Of a DNA stretch of 64,000 nt, positions 36,213-45,162 are shown piece by piece. Positions within the stretch are counted from its first letter, which is position 1; every line of letters begins with the position of its first letter. The position numbers and the translations under genes are program-made. Origin of the DNA: an uncultured Oscillospiraceae bacterium (GTDB lineage Bacteria; Bacillota; Clostridia; Oscillospirales; Ruminococcaceae); the NCBI GenBank assembly GCA_934526065.1, contig CAKSZX010000002.1:1-64000 (forward strand). The letters are read 5' to 3'. The notes under the pieces are model-generated. The model saw only the letters and a program-made list of their open reading frames with translations. It had not been told where the DNA came from and did no database searches.

Positions 36213-36246
36213 ATGCCCCGGCAGTTTAAACTGCCGGGGCATTTTA
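36213..36246. terminator. Bidirectional terminator
   Basis: ATGCCCCGGCAG, loop TTTAAA, CTGCCGGGGCAT between convergent genes. Confidence 0.85.
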
Positions 36247-36263
36247 TCGTAATTGCTTAGTTA

Positions 36264-37142
36264 TTATTTAATATTTATAAATTGAGAGTTGAAGAAATTT
36301 GCAAGAATTTCGCTTCTTTCTTCGTTCCATACTCCGATGTCGTGTTCTGCACCTACAACTCTGTAAAAATAAACCTGTTTTTTGTGCTTTTGCATTGCTT
36401 TTACAAATTCCGTGCTTTGGCTAAAGGGAACAATGCTGTCCTGATCTCCGTGAACTACCAATACAGGGGGAATGTCTAAATCGTCTGATATATGGTTTAT
36501 GGGGCTTGCATTTATGGACGCAGTAAAAATATCTTTATCTTCATAAGGGAAAAGGTTGGCCGTTAAAAAGCCCTCGGCATATTCGGCGGTCATACCGTAG
36601 TCCTTGGCAAGAGATATTAAGTCGGTTACGCCGTAAAAGTCTGCAACTGCGGCCACGGAGCTGTCTTCTTCCGGGTATAAAACGCCGTTATAACTGTCTT
36701 TTTCTATCACCGACATAAGGGCAATGTGTCCGCCGGAAGAATCGCCGAAAAGTCCGATTTTGCTTTTGTCAACGCCGTATTTGTCCGCCTCTTTTTTCAT
36801 AAATCTTATGGCGGTTTTAGTATCTTCAACCATATTGGCGTAATTGCCCTCACGGTATTCTATTTGCGCCACAACAAAGCCTTTTTGTGCAATTTGGCAC
36901 AACTTAGGTATGTTTTTGTACAATTTTTGCTTTTGCCAGGATGAACCCTTTACATACAATATGCAGGGATATTTGCGGCCATCATATTCCGGTTTTATTA
37001 TCTGCAATGTTAAACTTCTGCCTTCGTGGCAGGCGTACACTATGTCCGGCAGATAATTGCAGGAGTATTCTCCCTTGGCAGGAGTGGCGGCAAATGTTGT
37101 CATCATGCCTTTTAAATCTTCCTGTGGCAAATTGAAACCCAT
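36264..37142 (-). CDS. Alpha/beta hydrolase (esterase/lipase family)
   Basis: This 292-residue protein belongs to the hormone-sensitive-lipase/BD-FAE-like hydrolases. 'ILYVKGSSWQKQKLYKNIP' replaces the usual HGGG-type oxyanion segment. The nucleophile is S135 in 'LFGDSSGGHIAL', the acid is in 'HGDQDSIVP' and the His is in 'GAEHDIGVW'. No signal peptide, so it is cytoplasmic. Substrate unknown; carboxyl esters of sugars or small acyl esters are plausible. Stands alone between the carboxypeptidase and ECF operons. Confidence 0.82.
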   Translation of the reverse strand: MGFNLPQEDLKGMMTTFAATPAKGEYSCNYLPDIVYACHEGRSLTLQIIKPEYDGRKYPCILYVKGSSWQKQKLYKNIPKLCQIAQKGFVVAQIEYREGNYANMVEDTKTAIRFMKKEADKYGVDKSKIGLFGDSSGGHIALMSVIEKDSYNGVLYPEEDSSVAAVADFYGVTDLISLAKDYGMTAEYAEGFLTANLFPYEDKDIFTASINASPINHISDDLDIPPVLVVHGDQDSIVPFSQSTEFVKAMQKHKKQVYFYRVVGAEHDIGVWNEERSEILANFFNSQFINIK

Positions 37143-37259
37143 AATTTATACCTCATTTCTTGTTTTGCGCCGCAATTTACCGTTACAGCGCTTGTTTTCG
37201 CAATCGTTGTATAAATCATATCATAAAATTTCGGCTAAATGATGTATTATTTGTTAAAA

Positions 37260-37943
37260 TTAAGATAAATTATACTTTTTAGTCAATCTGTCTAATTTTT
37301 TTAGAGTGGGTTTTCCGAGAATAAGAAGAAAAATAAATGTGGCGATGCCGCCGGTTATATTCACAGGCAGACCGGCCAAAAGAGTGGCATAAAGAGAGAC
37401 TTTATTCCCCATGCTGAAACCGAAAATACCGCTTAAATCGAGAATGGGCCCTGTTGCAAACACATAAAACAAAAATCCGTAGATTGACATTACAACAGGC
37501 TGTTGAAATTTTTTTCTGCGGTAAAAAATTAAACCGGCAAAATATCCGATAAGGCCGAAAGCTAACATTTGCCAAACTGTCCAAGGCCCTTGACCAAACA
37601 TAAAATTGGATACAAGCATTATCATTGCACCGCACAAAAAGCCGGCTTGCGCCCCAAGGCCGGCACCGCACAAAATTGCTACGGCGGCCACAGGTTTAAA
37701 GAAGGGGACAGGTGCAAAAACCCGCCTTCCGGCCACGCCTATGGCACACATGACCGCTATTATTGCCATTTTTAGGCTGTTGGGTTTTGAATTTTCAAAC
37801 CCGGACAGAACAGCGCCGATGCACAAAACACAAAATATAAATGCGGCTATATAATATCTTCTGGCACCGAAAATTTTTGAATAAAAGAATGTCAAGGGAA
37901 CAGTGAGAATTATTAGAATATTTACAAACTTTTTTCTGTACAT
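37260..37943 (-). CDS. ECF transporter substrate-binding (S) component
   Basis: The 227-residue membrane protein has about six hydrophobic helices and follows the genes for the ECF ATPase and T component, so it is very probably their S component, the part that captures the vitamin. Motifs are 'GRRVFAPVPFFKPVAAVAILCGAGLGAQAGFLCGAMIMLVSNFMFGQ' (broken here across helices) and 'WQMLAFGLIGYFAGLIF'. The ligand cannot be fixed; cobalamin-type precursors are one option, given the adenosyltransferase elsewhere in the window. The start at 37943 overlaps the ATPase end by 22 bases. Confidence 0.8.
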   Translation of the reverse strand: MYRKKFVNILIILTVPLTFFYSKIFGARRYYIAAFIFCVLCIGAVLSGFENSKPNSLKMAIIAVMCAIGVAGRRVFAPVPFFKPVAAVAILCGAGLGAQAGFLCGAMIMLVSNFMFGQGPWTVWQMLAFGLIGYFAGLIFYRRKKFQQPVVMSIYGFLFYVFATGPILDLSGIFGFSMGNKVSLYATLLAGLPVNITGGIATFIFLLILGKPTLKKLDRLTKKYNLS

Positions 37944-39517
37944 AATTTTATAATTTCCTCCGGGGTAACCGCACCGGGCAAAATGCCCTTTGCCATTCGT
38001 GCCCGTGATGTTGTGTAAAAGTTGTTGTCTGCAAAAAAGTTTTTCGGTTCTTCTTTTACAACTACTCCGCCGTTGAAAAACATGGCTGTTAAATCCCGAA
38101 ATTCGGCGCAAAATTCAAGGTCATGGCTTACCAAAATTACTGTCTTACCTTGGCAAACAAGAGATTTTAATATATTGCCGAATTGTTTTTTAAAAATCGG
38201 ATCCATGCCCTTTGTCACTTCGTCCAGTAAAAGCAGGTCACCGTTTTTCAGCAGTATTTTTGCAAGGGCAACACACTGCCCTTGGCCGGCGGAAAGGTCA
38301 TATGGGTTTTGTTCAAACAGGTTTTCTATGTTACATAAAGTCGATACAGATTGAATTTTTTTCTTGTCGCTGCACATTTCCGAAAGTTCTTCGTAAACTG
38401 TATCTTTGCCGAAAAGCAATTCCGCATTTTGCGGAAGATATAACGGATTTACATTGTCGGTGCGTATTTTACCGCTGTAAATTTTGTTTATACCGGCAAT
38501 GGCTTTTAAAAAAGTGCTTTTACCGCTGCCGTTACCGCCGATTACGGCACAAATTTTACCTTTTTCCAGCGAAAAATTACAGTCTTTTAAAATATCCTCT
38601 CCGTTTTTGGAATACCTAAAATATGCGTTTTTAACCGTTACGGCGTATTCGTTTTTATCACGGCGTTTTATCGACGCTTTGTGGTCGGCGGTTTGCCTTT
38701 CCGATTTGTAAGGCATAATTAAATTTCTGCCCTCTTTTACGGTCAGCAAGCATTTTTCGCTCCTTAATTTGCGGCTGACCCTTGTAGGCGACGGCAAAAA
38801 GTACTCAAACTCTTTTTTTATATTTTTTAAAATTTCTCGTGTTTCTCCAATGACGACAATTTCACCGTTATCCATAAATACGGTTCTGTCGGCCTTTTCA
38901 AAAATATTTTCGGTGCGGTGCTCCGCAATAATAACCGTTGTGCCAAGCTCGCTGTTTATGCGCCAAAGACTGTTTAAAAAATCTGCGGCGGCTATTGGGT
39001 CAAGGGCGCTTGTGGGCTCGTCCAAGATTAAGACCTCCGGCTGCATTGTCATAACCGATGCCAAATTTAAAAGCTGTTTTTGTCCGCCGGACAGTTGGGC
39101 GGTTGTTTTGTCAAACCAGCGGTCAATACCCAAAAAATTCGCAGTTTCCGCCACTCGGCGCCTTATGGTTTCCGGTGGCAAACCTAAATTTTCGCAGCCA
39201 AAGGCAAGCTCGTGCCAAACTTTATCGGTTACAATTTGCCGGTCCGGTTTTTGCATCACATAGCCTATTTTTGCACTTTGCCGGCGTGGAGAAAGACTGT
39301 TTATGTCTTTCCCTGCGAAAAGTATTTCTCCGCTTTTTTCTCCGTAAGGAGCTTGACAGGGCTTAAGCAGGCTTAAAAGAGTGGTTTTACCGCAGCCGCT
39401 TTTGCCGCAGATGATAAGAACTTCTCCCGATTTTACTTGTAAATTTATGTTTTTTAAGGCGTATTTATCGGTTTCCGGGTAAGAAAAATTTAAATTTTTG
39501 ATATTGAATATTTCCAT
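37922..39517 (-). CDS. ECF transporter ATPase with two fused ABC domains
   Basis: The 531-residue protein carries two ATP-binding cassettes, so it may replace the usual EcfA1/EcfA2 pair. Domain 1 has Walker A 'GKSGCGKTT', signature 'LSGGQKQ' and Walker B 'VLILDEPTSALDP'. Domain 2 has 'GGNGSGKST', 'LSAGQGQ' and 'LLLLDEVTKGMDP'. It overlaps the T component gene by 28 bases upstream and the S component gene downstream, indicating tight coupling. AAGGAGAT precedes the ATG. Confidence 0.9.
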   Translation of the reverse strand: MEIFNIKNLNFSYPETDKYALKNINLQVKSGEVLIICGKSGCGKTTLLSLLKPCQAPYGEKSGEILFAGKDINSLSPRRQSAKIGYVMQKPDRQIVTDKVWHELAFGCENLGLPPETIRRRVAETANFLGIDRWFDKTTAQLSGGQKQLLNLASVMTMQPEVLILDEPTSALDPIAAADFLNSLWRINSELGTTVIIAEHRTENIFEKADRTVFMDNGEIVVIGETREILKNIKKEFEYFLPSPTRVSRKLRSEKCLLTVKEGRNLIMPYKSERQTADHKASIKRRDKNEYAVTVKNAYFRYSKNGEDILKDCNFSLEKGKICAVIGGNGSGKSTFLKAIAGINKIYSGKIRTDNVNPLYLPQNAELLFGKDTVYEELSEMCSDKKKIQSVSTLCNIENLFEQNPYDLSAGQGQCVALAKILLKNGDLLLLDEVTKGMDPIFKKQFGNILKSLVCQGKTVILVSHDLEFCAEFRDLTAMFFNGGVVVKEEPKNFFADNNFYTTSRARMAKGILPGAVTPEEIIKLCTEKSL

Positions 39518-40350
39518 TGTATCTCCTTGATTATTGCGGTTAAAATCGGCAGAGCCAAAAGAGCGATTTCACAAGTTAAACCGGCAATCTCTTTACTTGT
39601 TATTTGCGGTAAGATAAGTTTAGGGATAATCTCGATATTTACAAGCCGGTTTTGCCGTAAAAACAAAAGGGCAAAAAATAAAAGGGAAGAAACAAACAAA
39701 AAGGCAGTATCCCAAAACTTAAAGGTATAATTTGTGTATCTTGTTGCTTTGCCGGTGCCGAAAGCCCTGTTTTTCATTGAGAAAGAAAGATTTATCCGGT
39801 GTTCAAATCCGTAAGAAAGGGCTATGTTTATACATTCAAGGGCAAATTTTATCCCTCTTTGCGTTGATAAGTTTTGCCTCGCTTCTTTTATCTCTGTTAT
39901 TTTTCTCTGTAAAAAAGGGATAAGACCTATCGTCATGGTTAAAAGAGCGCACAAATTCGGAAATCTGCCGCCGAAAATATACATAAACTTGTCGCTTGTT
40001 ATAATCCGCCCAAGGCAGGTAAACCGATTTACCACGCTTACAAATATGCAGGCTAAAACAAAGCCGTATATAAGCCGTTGGGCAGTATATTTTCTGCCGA
40101 AAAGGGTAAAAAGAACTGTCTCGCCGCCTGTGGAAAATATCGGATTTACAAAAGTGAGGGCCAATCCCATAAAAACATTAAATTTTACTGTTTTTAAAAT
40201 CTTGTCTTTCCGCAGGCAAAGCCCCATAAGAAAAGAGAAAATGACATGTACGGGGCATAGCACAGGGTTTATACAGCTCATAAATATAAAGATTATGTAG
40301 CAAAAATATATTAAAACAACCGTGGGGTTTAATTTTTCAAAATCTGTCAT
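39490..40350 (-). CDS. ecfT: ECF transporter transmembrane (T) component
   Basis: This 286-residue membrane protein is the T component linking the ATPase to the S component. It has about five hydrophobic helices and a cytoplasmic coupling region with 'RGIKFALECINIALSYGFEHRINLSFSMKNRAFGTGKATRY' (split across residues 150-200), containing the conserved Ala-Arg-Gly-type coupling helices in diverged form. First gene of the three-gene ECF operon. AAGGAG precedes the ATG. No riboswitch fold was noticed upstream. Confidence 0.82.
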   Translation of the reverse strand: MTDFEKLNPTVVLIYFCYIIFIFMSCINPVLCPVHVIFSFLMGLCLRKDKILKTVKFNVFMGLALTFVNPIFSTGGETVLFTLFGRKYTAQRLIYGFVLACIFVSVVNRFTCLGRIITSDKFMYIFGGRFPNLCALLTMTIGLIPFLQRKITEIKEARQNLSTQRGIKFALECINIALSYGFEHRINLSFSMKNRAFGTGKATRYTNYTFKFWDTAFLFVSSLLFFALLFLRQNRLVNIEIIPKLILPQITSKEIAGLTCEIALLALPILTAIIKEIQWKYSISKI

Positions 40351-40708
40351 AAAACTCTCCTTGAATTAAGTTTAAGTATAGCATTTGCCGAGAATTTTAA
40401 CAAGGGTATGAAAAAGTAACCGTAAAATATCATTGTTGAAATATTATACTCAAACAATGTATTTAAATTTAAATAAAATTTTTGATTAAAATGTATGGTG
40501 ATTGTATTATTATACTTTTTAAAATGAATAAATCATTCAAATGCTAAAATTAAAAATTATTTTATCTCATATATATGTTTTATTAAACAAAAACAACGCT
40601 GATACATCTGCAATTTACTGTAAAATTTTTCATAATAACAAAATGAACACTAACCAAACCGGTTTGATTGTCGGATTTTACAAATATTTTAAAATAAATA
40701 TTTATACA
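40351..40708. other. AT-rich intergenic region
   Basis: The stretch separates the ECF operon from the amino acid transporter. I see no gene, tRNA or recognisable riboswitch in it. The few short open frames have no ribosome binding site. Confidence 0.5.
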
Positions 40709-40777
40709 TTGACAACGAATAATTATTGATGTATAATACCGTCATACAAAACAAGAACAGTTGAATATAAATTCAAC
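40709..40777 (+). promoter_or_regulatory. Promoter and leader hairpin of the first binding protein
   Basis: TTGACA (40709-40714), 17 bases, TATAAT (40732-40737), a full consensus. In the leader GTTGAAT (40760-40766) pairs with ATTCAAC (40771-40777), perfect over 7 pairs, just before the ribosome binding site. A matching promoter and hairpin precede the paralogue. Confidence 0.75.
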
Positions 40778-40801
40778 AAAATATAAGAGAGGTAAAGAAA
40801 A

Positions 40802-41671
40802 ATGAAAAAAATATATGCATTTGTTTTAGCAATTCTGGCGGCAATTTCAATGTCTGCCTGTTCATCAAAAGCGCCTGCACAGGATACGTCACTTGATGAT
40901 GTTCTGTCAAAAGGTGAAATCACGGTGGCTATCAGCCCGGACTTTGCACCGAGTGAGTTTAAAGACCCGAACACCGGCGAAATTTTAGGTTCTGATGTTT
41001 ATGTGGCTCAATATGTGGCGGATTATTTAAGTAAAAAGTATGATAAAGAAGTTAAACTTAAAATAGAGGAAATGGATTTTAAAACTTGTCAGGCTGCCGT
41101 ACAGGCCGGCACAGTTGATTTTTCGGTAAACGGTTTCTCCGCAACAGAAGATCGTAAGGAAAATTTTTACACAACAAGTCACTACGGCAAAACACGGTCA
41201 AGCTCAACAAGTTACCAGGGACTTTTGATTAACGAAAAAGACGTTGACAAATTTACAACGGCCGAAAGCTTTGATGGCGCTAAAATTGCCGTTCAGCTTT
41301 CATCTTTGCAGGATAATTTGATTTCGGCACAGTTGCCAAACGGCGACACCGTACCCGGTTCTATCGAAAAAGAGTATGTGACAACCATAACACAAGGCGC
41401 TTTATACCTTGCAGACGGCAAAGTTGACGCCCTTGCCACAACAAGTGAAACAGGTGCGTTGCTTATGCAAAATTATACGGGACTTGTAATGGCTCCTTTT
41501 AAGCTGGACTATTCGTCTGAAGGCACTGTTGCCCTTGTAAATAAAAAACACATCGCCCTGGGAGATGCTATATCCGAGGCCATTGACGATATGGTTGCAA
41601 ATGTTGACTGGGAGCAAATTCGCCAGGAGTACACAGACAAAGCGGCAGAACTTGGTGTAAATAACGGTTGA
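40802..41671 (+). CDS. Amino acid ABC transporter substrate-binding lipoprotein 1
   Basis: This 289-residue lipoprotein ('MSACSSK', Cys near 20) is a family 3 solute-binding protein. The typical start is 'EITVAISPDFAPSEFKDPNTGEILGSDVYVAQYVADYL', split by the binding cleft, with 'DFSVNGFSATEDRKENF' and 'AKIAVQLSSLQDNL' later. It should present an amino acid to the membrane subunits encoded at 43057-44467. It is over 80 percent identical by eye to the next gene. It has its own promoter and terminator, so it can be expressed apart from the permease. Confidence 0.9.
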   Translation: MKKIYAFVLAILAAISMSACSSKAPAQDTSLDDVLSKGEITVAISPDFAPSEFKDPNTGEILGSDVYVAQYVADYLSKKYDKEVKLKIEEMDFKTCQAAVQAGTVDFSVNGFSATEDRKENFYTTSHYGKTRSSSTSYQGLLINEKDVDKFTTAESFDGAKIAVQLSSLQDNLISAQLPNGDTVPGSIEKEYVTTITQGALYLADGKVDALATTSETGALLMQNYTGLVMAPFKLDYSSEGTVALVNKKHIALGDAISEAIDDMVANVDWEQIRQEYTDKAAELGVNNG

Positions 41672-41710
41672 TATGCCGCAATTTATGAAACATTAAATAA
41701 AATGTCGAAA

Positions 41711-41736
41711 GACCGGTGCTTTTGCATCGGTTTTTT
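41711..41736 (+). terminator. Terminator after the first binding protein
   Basis: ACCGGTGC, loop TTTT, GCATCGGT, then TTTTTT. Confidence 0.75.
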
Positions 41737-42018
41737 GAGTGTAAGATATTGTTGCGCTTGCAAATTTATACCGATAAATATTTTTGAATTTAAGAAAAAC
41801 TGCATAATTTTTATGTTTTTATGCAAAAATTTATGAATATTCAAATAGCATATCACCGAAATTTTGCAAAAATGTAATCATAGCAAGTACAATTCTGTAA
41901 AAACTATCCTTTTAATCTCTGTATGGAGTAAATCTAATTCAAAATTCAACAAAAAACAGGGTTAGAGTACAGCAATATTGTGCAAGTAAACAAATATTAT
42001 CAAGTACATAAATATACA
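41737..42018. other. AT-rich intergenic region
   Basis: No gene or known RNA motif is seen between the first binding-protein terminator and the second promoter. Confidence 0.5.
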
Positions 42019-42087
42019 TTGACAACGAATAAAAATTAGTGTACAATACCACCGTACGAAATTAATAAAGCCGAATTTACATTCGAC
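42019..42087 (+). promoter_or_regulatory. Promoter and leader hairpin of the second binding protein
   Basis: TTGACA (42019-42024), 17 bases, TACAAT (42042-42047). The leader hairpin is GCCGAAT (42070-42076) with ATTCGAC (42081-42087). Compared with the first copy, a T-A pair has become C-G, so the stem is partly preserved by paired change. Confidence 0.7.
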
Positions 42088-42108
42088 AAAATATAAGCGA
42101 GGAAGATT

Positions 42109-42975
42109 ATGAAAAAGATTATTGCGTTTTTGCTCACCGCTTTAATGGCAACATCAATGGTTGCCTGCGGTTCAAAACAGACGGTAGATACATCACTTGA
42201 TGATGTAATAAATAAAGGTGAGATCACAGTAGCCATCAGCCCTGACTTTGCACCGAATGAATTTAAAGACCCTAATACAGGCGAAATTATGGGTTCCGAC
42301 ATTTATGTTGCACAGTATGTTGCAGACTATCTCAGCAAAAAGTATGACAAAGAAATCAACCTCAAAATCGAAGAGATGGATTTAAAAACATGTCAGGCTG
42401 CGGTTCAGGCAGGTTCTGTTGACTTTTCACTTAACGGCTACTCAGCAACAGATGACAGAAAAGAAAATTTCTATATCACAGGTTTCTACGGCAAAACAGA
42501 AACAAGTGACTCAAGCTACCAGGGTTTTTTGATTAACGAAAAAGATCTTGACAAATTCACAACAGCCGAAAGCTTTGACGGCGCAAAGATTGCCGTGCAG
42601 CTTTCATCATTGCAGGATAACTTGATTTCCGCACAGTTGCCAAACAGCGATACAGTACCCGGCTCTATCGAAAAGGAATATGTTACAAAGATAACAGACG
42701 GTGCTCTTTACTTGGCAGACGGCAGAGTTGACGCCCTTGCCACAACAAGCGAAACAGGCACATTGCTTATGAAGAACTATCCGGGTCTTGTAATGGCCAA
42801 GTTTAGATTAGATTATTCATCAGAAGGCCAGGTTGCTCTTGTAAACAAGAAAGATGTTACTTTGGGCGACGCTGTTTCAGAGGCTATCGCAGATATGGTT
42901 GCCAACACCGATTGGCCGCAGGTTCGCCAGGAGTACACAGATAAAGCCGCTGAGTTGGGCGTGACAAACGAATAA
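42109..42975 (+). CDS. Amino acid ABC transporter substrate-binding lipoprotein 2
   Basis: The 288-residue lipoprotein ('MVACGSK', Cys near 20) is the close paralogue of the previous gene. Both keep the family 3 binding-protein blocks. Differences cluster at scattered positions and many synonymous sites have changed, so the duplication is not very recent. The two may differ in ligand range. It is followed 81 bases later by the permease gene with no terminator between, so this copy forms the operon with permease and ATPase. Confidence 0.9.
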   Translation: MKKIIAFLLTALMATSMVACGSKQTVDTSLDDVINKGEITVAISPDFAPNEFKDPNTGEIMGSDIYVAQYVADYLSKKYDKEINLKIEEMDLKTCQAAVQAGSVDFSLNGYSATDDRKENFYITGFYGKTETSDSSYQGFLINEKDLDKFTTAESFDGAKIAVQLSSLQDNLISAQLPNSDTVPGSIEKEYVTKITDGALYLADGRVDALATTSETGTLLMKNYPGLVMAKFRLDYSSEGQVALVNKKDVTLGDAVSEAIADMVANTDWPQVRQEYTDKAAELGVTNE

Positions 42976-43056
42976 TTTTAAAGAAATATAAAGCAGTTAA
43001 AAATTCGGTACTCGGCAAGTATCTGCCGAGCACCTAATCTTTACGGAGGTATTAAA

Positions 43057-43752
43057 TTGACTTTAAGTGAAATTTTTCAAAATGTTGTAAAGTTGCTTGT
43101 AAAATATAAATCCGCTTATATTTCCGGCATACTTATGACTATCAAACTATCGGTTGTAACAGTTTTCTTCGGTATGATAATCGGCTCGCTTATAGCGTTG
43201 CTTAAATTAAGTGAATTTCATATCGGCAAGATAAAACCATTAAATATATTGGCTACAATATATGTTGAAGTTGTCCGTGGCACACCTTTGCTTTTGCAGT
43301 TGTACTTCTTTGTTTTCCTTCTTCCGAAGGCATTTCCCGCATTTGATCTTGACAAGTATGCCTGTGTTCTGATAGGCTTGGTATTGAACAGTGCCGGTTA
43401 TGTTGCAGAGATTATCCGTGCCGGTATCGCCGCAGTTGACCCGGGACAGACAGAGGCCGCCCGTTGCTTGGGTCTTAATACAAGACAGACAATGTGGAAA
43501 GTTGTGGCTCCTCAGGCAATTAAAAATATTTTGCCTGCCCTTGGTAACGAACTTGTTTCAATGATAAAGGAAACATCCCTTGCGGCTACATTCTTTATCG
43601 GTGAAATTACAACACAGGCCAATCTTGTTGGCGGCGCAACATTCTTGCAGATTGAATCCCTTATAATCAGCGGTTCTTTCTACTTGGTATTGACATTGGG
43701 TCTTTCTAAGATTGTAAGCATTTATGAAAAGAGGTTAAGAGTAAGTGATTAA
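43057..43752 (+). CDS. Amino acid ABC transporter permease
   Basis: The 231-residue membrane protein is a HisM/GlnP-type permease with about five helices. The coupling motif 'EIIRAGIAAVDPGQTEAARCLGL' binds the ATPase, and 'YVEVVRGTPLLLQLYF' is the usual early signature. The start is TTG at 43057, preceded by GGAGGT. It overlaps the ATPase gene by 8 bases. One permease gene implies a homodimer in the membrane. Confidence 0.92.
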   Translation: MTLSEIFQNVVKLLVKYKSAYISGILMTIKLSVVTVFFGMIIGSLIALLKLSEFHIGKIKPLNILATIYVEVVRGTPLLLQLYFFVFLLPKAFPAFDLDKYACVLIGLVLNSAGYVAEIIRAGIAAVDPGQTEAARCLGLNTRQTMWKVVAPQAIKNILPALGNELVSMIKETSLAATFFIGEITTQANLVGGATFLQIESLIISGSFYLVLTLGLSKIVSIYEKRLRVSD

Positions 43753-44467
43753 GGTTGAAAATTTACATAAATCATTCGGTGATTTGGAAGTTTTAAAAGG
43801 CGTAAGCGAACACATAAAAAAAGGCGAGGTTATTTCCATAATCGGGCCATCCGGCGGCGGTAAGAGTACATTTTTGCGCTGCTTGAATATGCTTGAAAAA
43901 CCGGATTCCGGCAAGATTATTTTTGAGGGCGTTGATATTACAAACGAAAAAACTGATATAAACATTCACCGTCAGAAAATGGGTATGGTTTTCCAGCACT
44001 TTAATGTTTTTCCGCATCTTACGGTTAAGGAAAATATCACACTTGCACCTGTAATGCTTAAAAAGAAAACAAAGGAAGAAGCAAGTGAAATGGCCGATAA
44101 ACTTCTTGAAAGAGTAGGCCTTTTGGACAAGGCAAACGAATACCCCCGTCGTCTTTCCGGCGGTCAGAAACAGCGTCTTGCCATTGTTCGTGCCCTTGCA
44201 ATGGAGCCTGATGTAATGCTTTTTGACGAACCTACATCTGCTCTTGACCCTGAAATGGTAGGCGAGGTTTTGGAAGTTATCAAACAGCTTGCAGAAGAGG
44301 GTATGACTATCGTAACAGTTACTCACGAAATGGGCTTTGCCCGTGAAGTAAGCGACAGGGTGTTATTTTTTGACGGCGGTGTAATTGCCGAAGAGGGAAC
44401 ACCGGAGCAGGTTTTTGATAATCCGCAGAATCCAAGAACAAAGGAATTTTTAAGTAAAGTTCTTTAA
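43745..44467 (+). CDS. Amino acid ABC transporter ATP-binding protein
   Basis: This 240-residue ATPase (GlnQ/HisP type) powers the importer. Walker A is 'GPSGGGKSTFLRCLN', signature 'LSGGQKQRLAIVRALAMEP', Walker B 'VMLFDEPTSALDPE', and the switch His is in 'VTHEMGFA'. It starts with GTG at 43745 inside the permease end. Substrate class is polar amino acid by family; which one is unknown. Confidence 0.95.
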   Translation: MIKVENLHKSFGDLEVLKGVSEHIKKGEVISIIGPSGGGKSTFLRCLNMLEKPDSGKIIFEGVDITNEKTDINIHRQKMGMVFQHFNVFPHLTVKENITLAPVMLKKKTKEEASEMADKLLERVGLLDKANEYPRRLSGGQKQRLAIVRALAMEPDVMLFDEPTSALDPEMVGEVLEVIKQLAEEGMTIVTVTHEMGFAREVSDRVLFFDGGVIAEEGTPEQVFDNPQNPRTKEFLSKVL

Positions 44468-44479
44468 TAACAAATTACA

Positions 44480-44512
44480 AATAAGCTCCCGGCACAGTCG
44501 GGAGCTTATTTA
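44480..44512. terminator. Bidirectional terminator
   Basis: AATAAGCTCCCG pairs with CGGGAGCTTATT between convergent genes. Confidence 0.8.
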
Positions 44513-44520
44513 TGTTTTAC

Positions 44521-44955
44521 TTATATTAAAATACCGTTGCAGTGGTCTATTTCGTGCTGTATTATCTGGGCAGTAAAGTCTTTAAAAGTGCCTATCTTAT
44601 GCACTAAAACAGGGTTGCCGCTTTTATAAGACAGCTCATAATAATCAACTTTTATATACTTGTATCTTGTACATGGACGGGGAAGTCCCAAAAGGGAAAG
44701 ACAGCCCTCTTTTGTTTGGTAAGGCGTCTTTTTTAGGGTTATAACCGGGTTAAACATTATCTGAAAATCCTTGCCGTCGTCAAATATTATAATGTTTTTC
44801 TGTACGCCTATCATATTTGCCGCCATGCCCACACAGTCATCTTTGTGGGCGGTTATGGTATCCAGTAAATCCCGGGCAACGGATATATCGTCAATTCCGG
44901 CGTCGGTAGATTTAACAGCCAAAAATTCCGGGTCATGTATAAGTTCTTTTATCAT
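44521..44955 (-). CDS. def: Peptide deformylase family protein, divergent motif 1
   Basis: The 144-residue protein has the deformylase metal site: C85 in 'EGCLS' and H134-E135-x2-H138 in 'QHEIDH'. Deformylase removes the formyl group from new proteins. Motif 1, normally GxGxAAxQ, reads 'VGMAANMIG', so the glutamine that helps polarise the substrate is Met48. It is also short at the C-terminus. It may be a secondary or altered-specificity enzyme rather than the main deformylase. The start at 44955 fits GAGGT better than the upstream ATG. Confidence 0.82.
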   Translation of the reverse strand: MIKELIHDPEFLAVKSTDAGIDDISVARDLLDTITAHKDDCVGMAANMIGVQKNIIIFDDGKDFQIMFNPVITLKKTPYQTKEGCLSLLGLPRPCTRYKYIKVDYYELSYKSGNPVLVHKIGTFKDFTAQIIQHEIDHCNGILI

Positions 44956-45118
44956 TATTTGCTTACCTCGCATACTATCGTTTTACAATCAATATTTTAT
45001 CAAATTTTAAATACAGATACAAGAAAAAGCGGACAAATCGTCCGTTTTTCTTTTTTCTTATTTCTGCCATTTAATCTTTCCTTTTATAATAAAAATTATT
45101 ATGTATCAACAGGGAAGA

Positions 45119-45154
45119 AAAAAACGCCCGATGCCGTAAAAAGCATCGAGCGTT
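45119..45154 (-). terminator. clpB terminator
   Basis: AACGCcCGATGC pairs with GCATCGaGCGTT; the minus-strand tail is TTTTTTT. Confidence 0.8.
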
Positions 45155-45162
45155 GTGTAAAA

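Noticed and set aside
40351..40708. B12 riboswitch upstream of the ECF operon or amino acid transporter
   Set aside because: No B12-box-like core or long conserved fold was visible on either strand.
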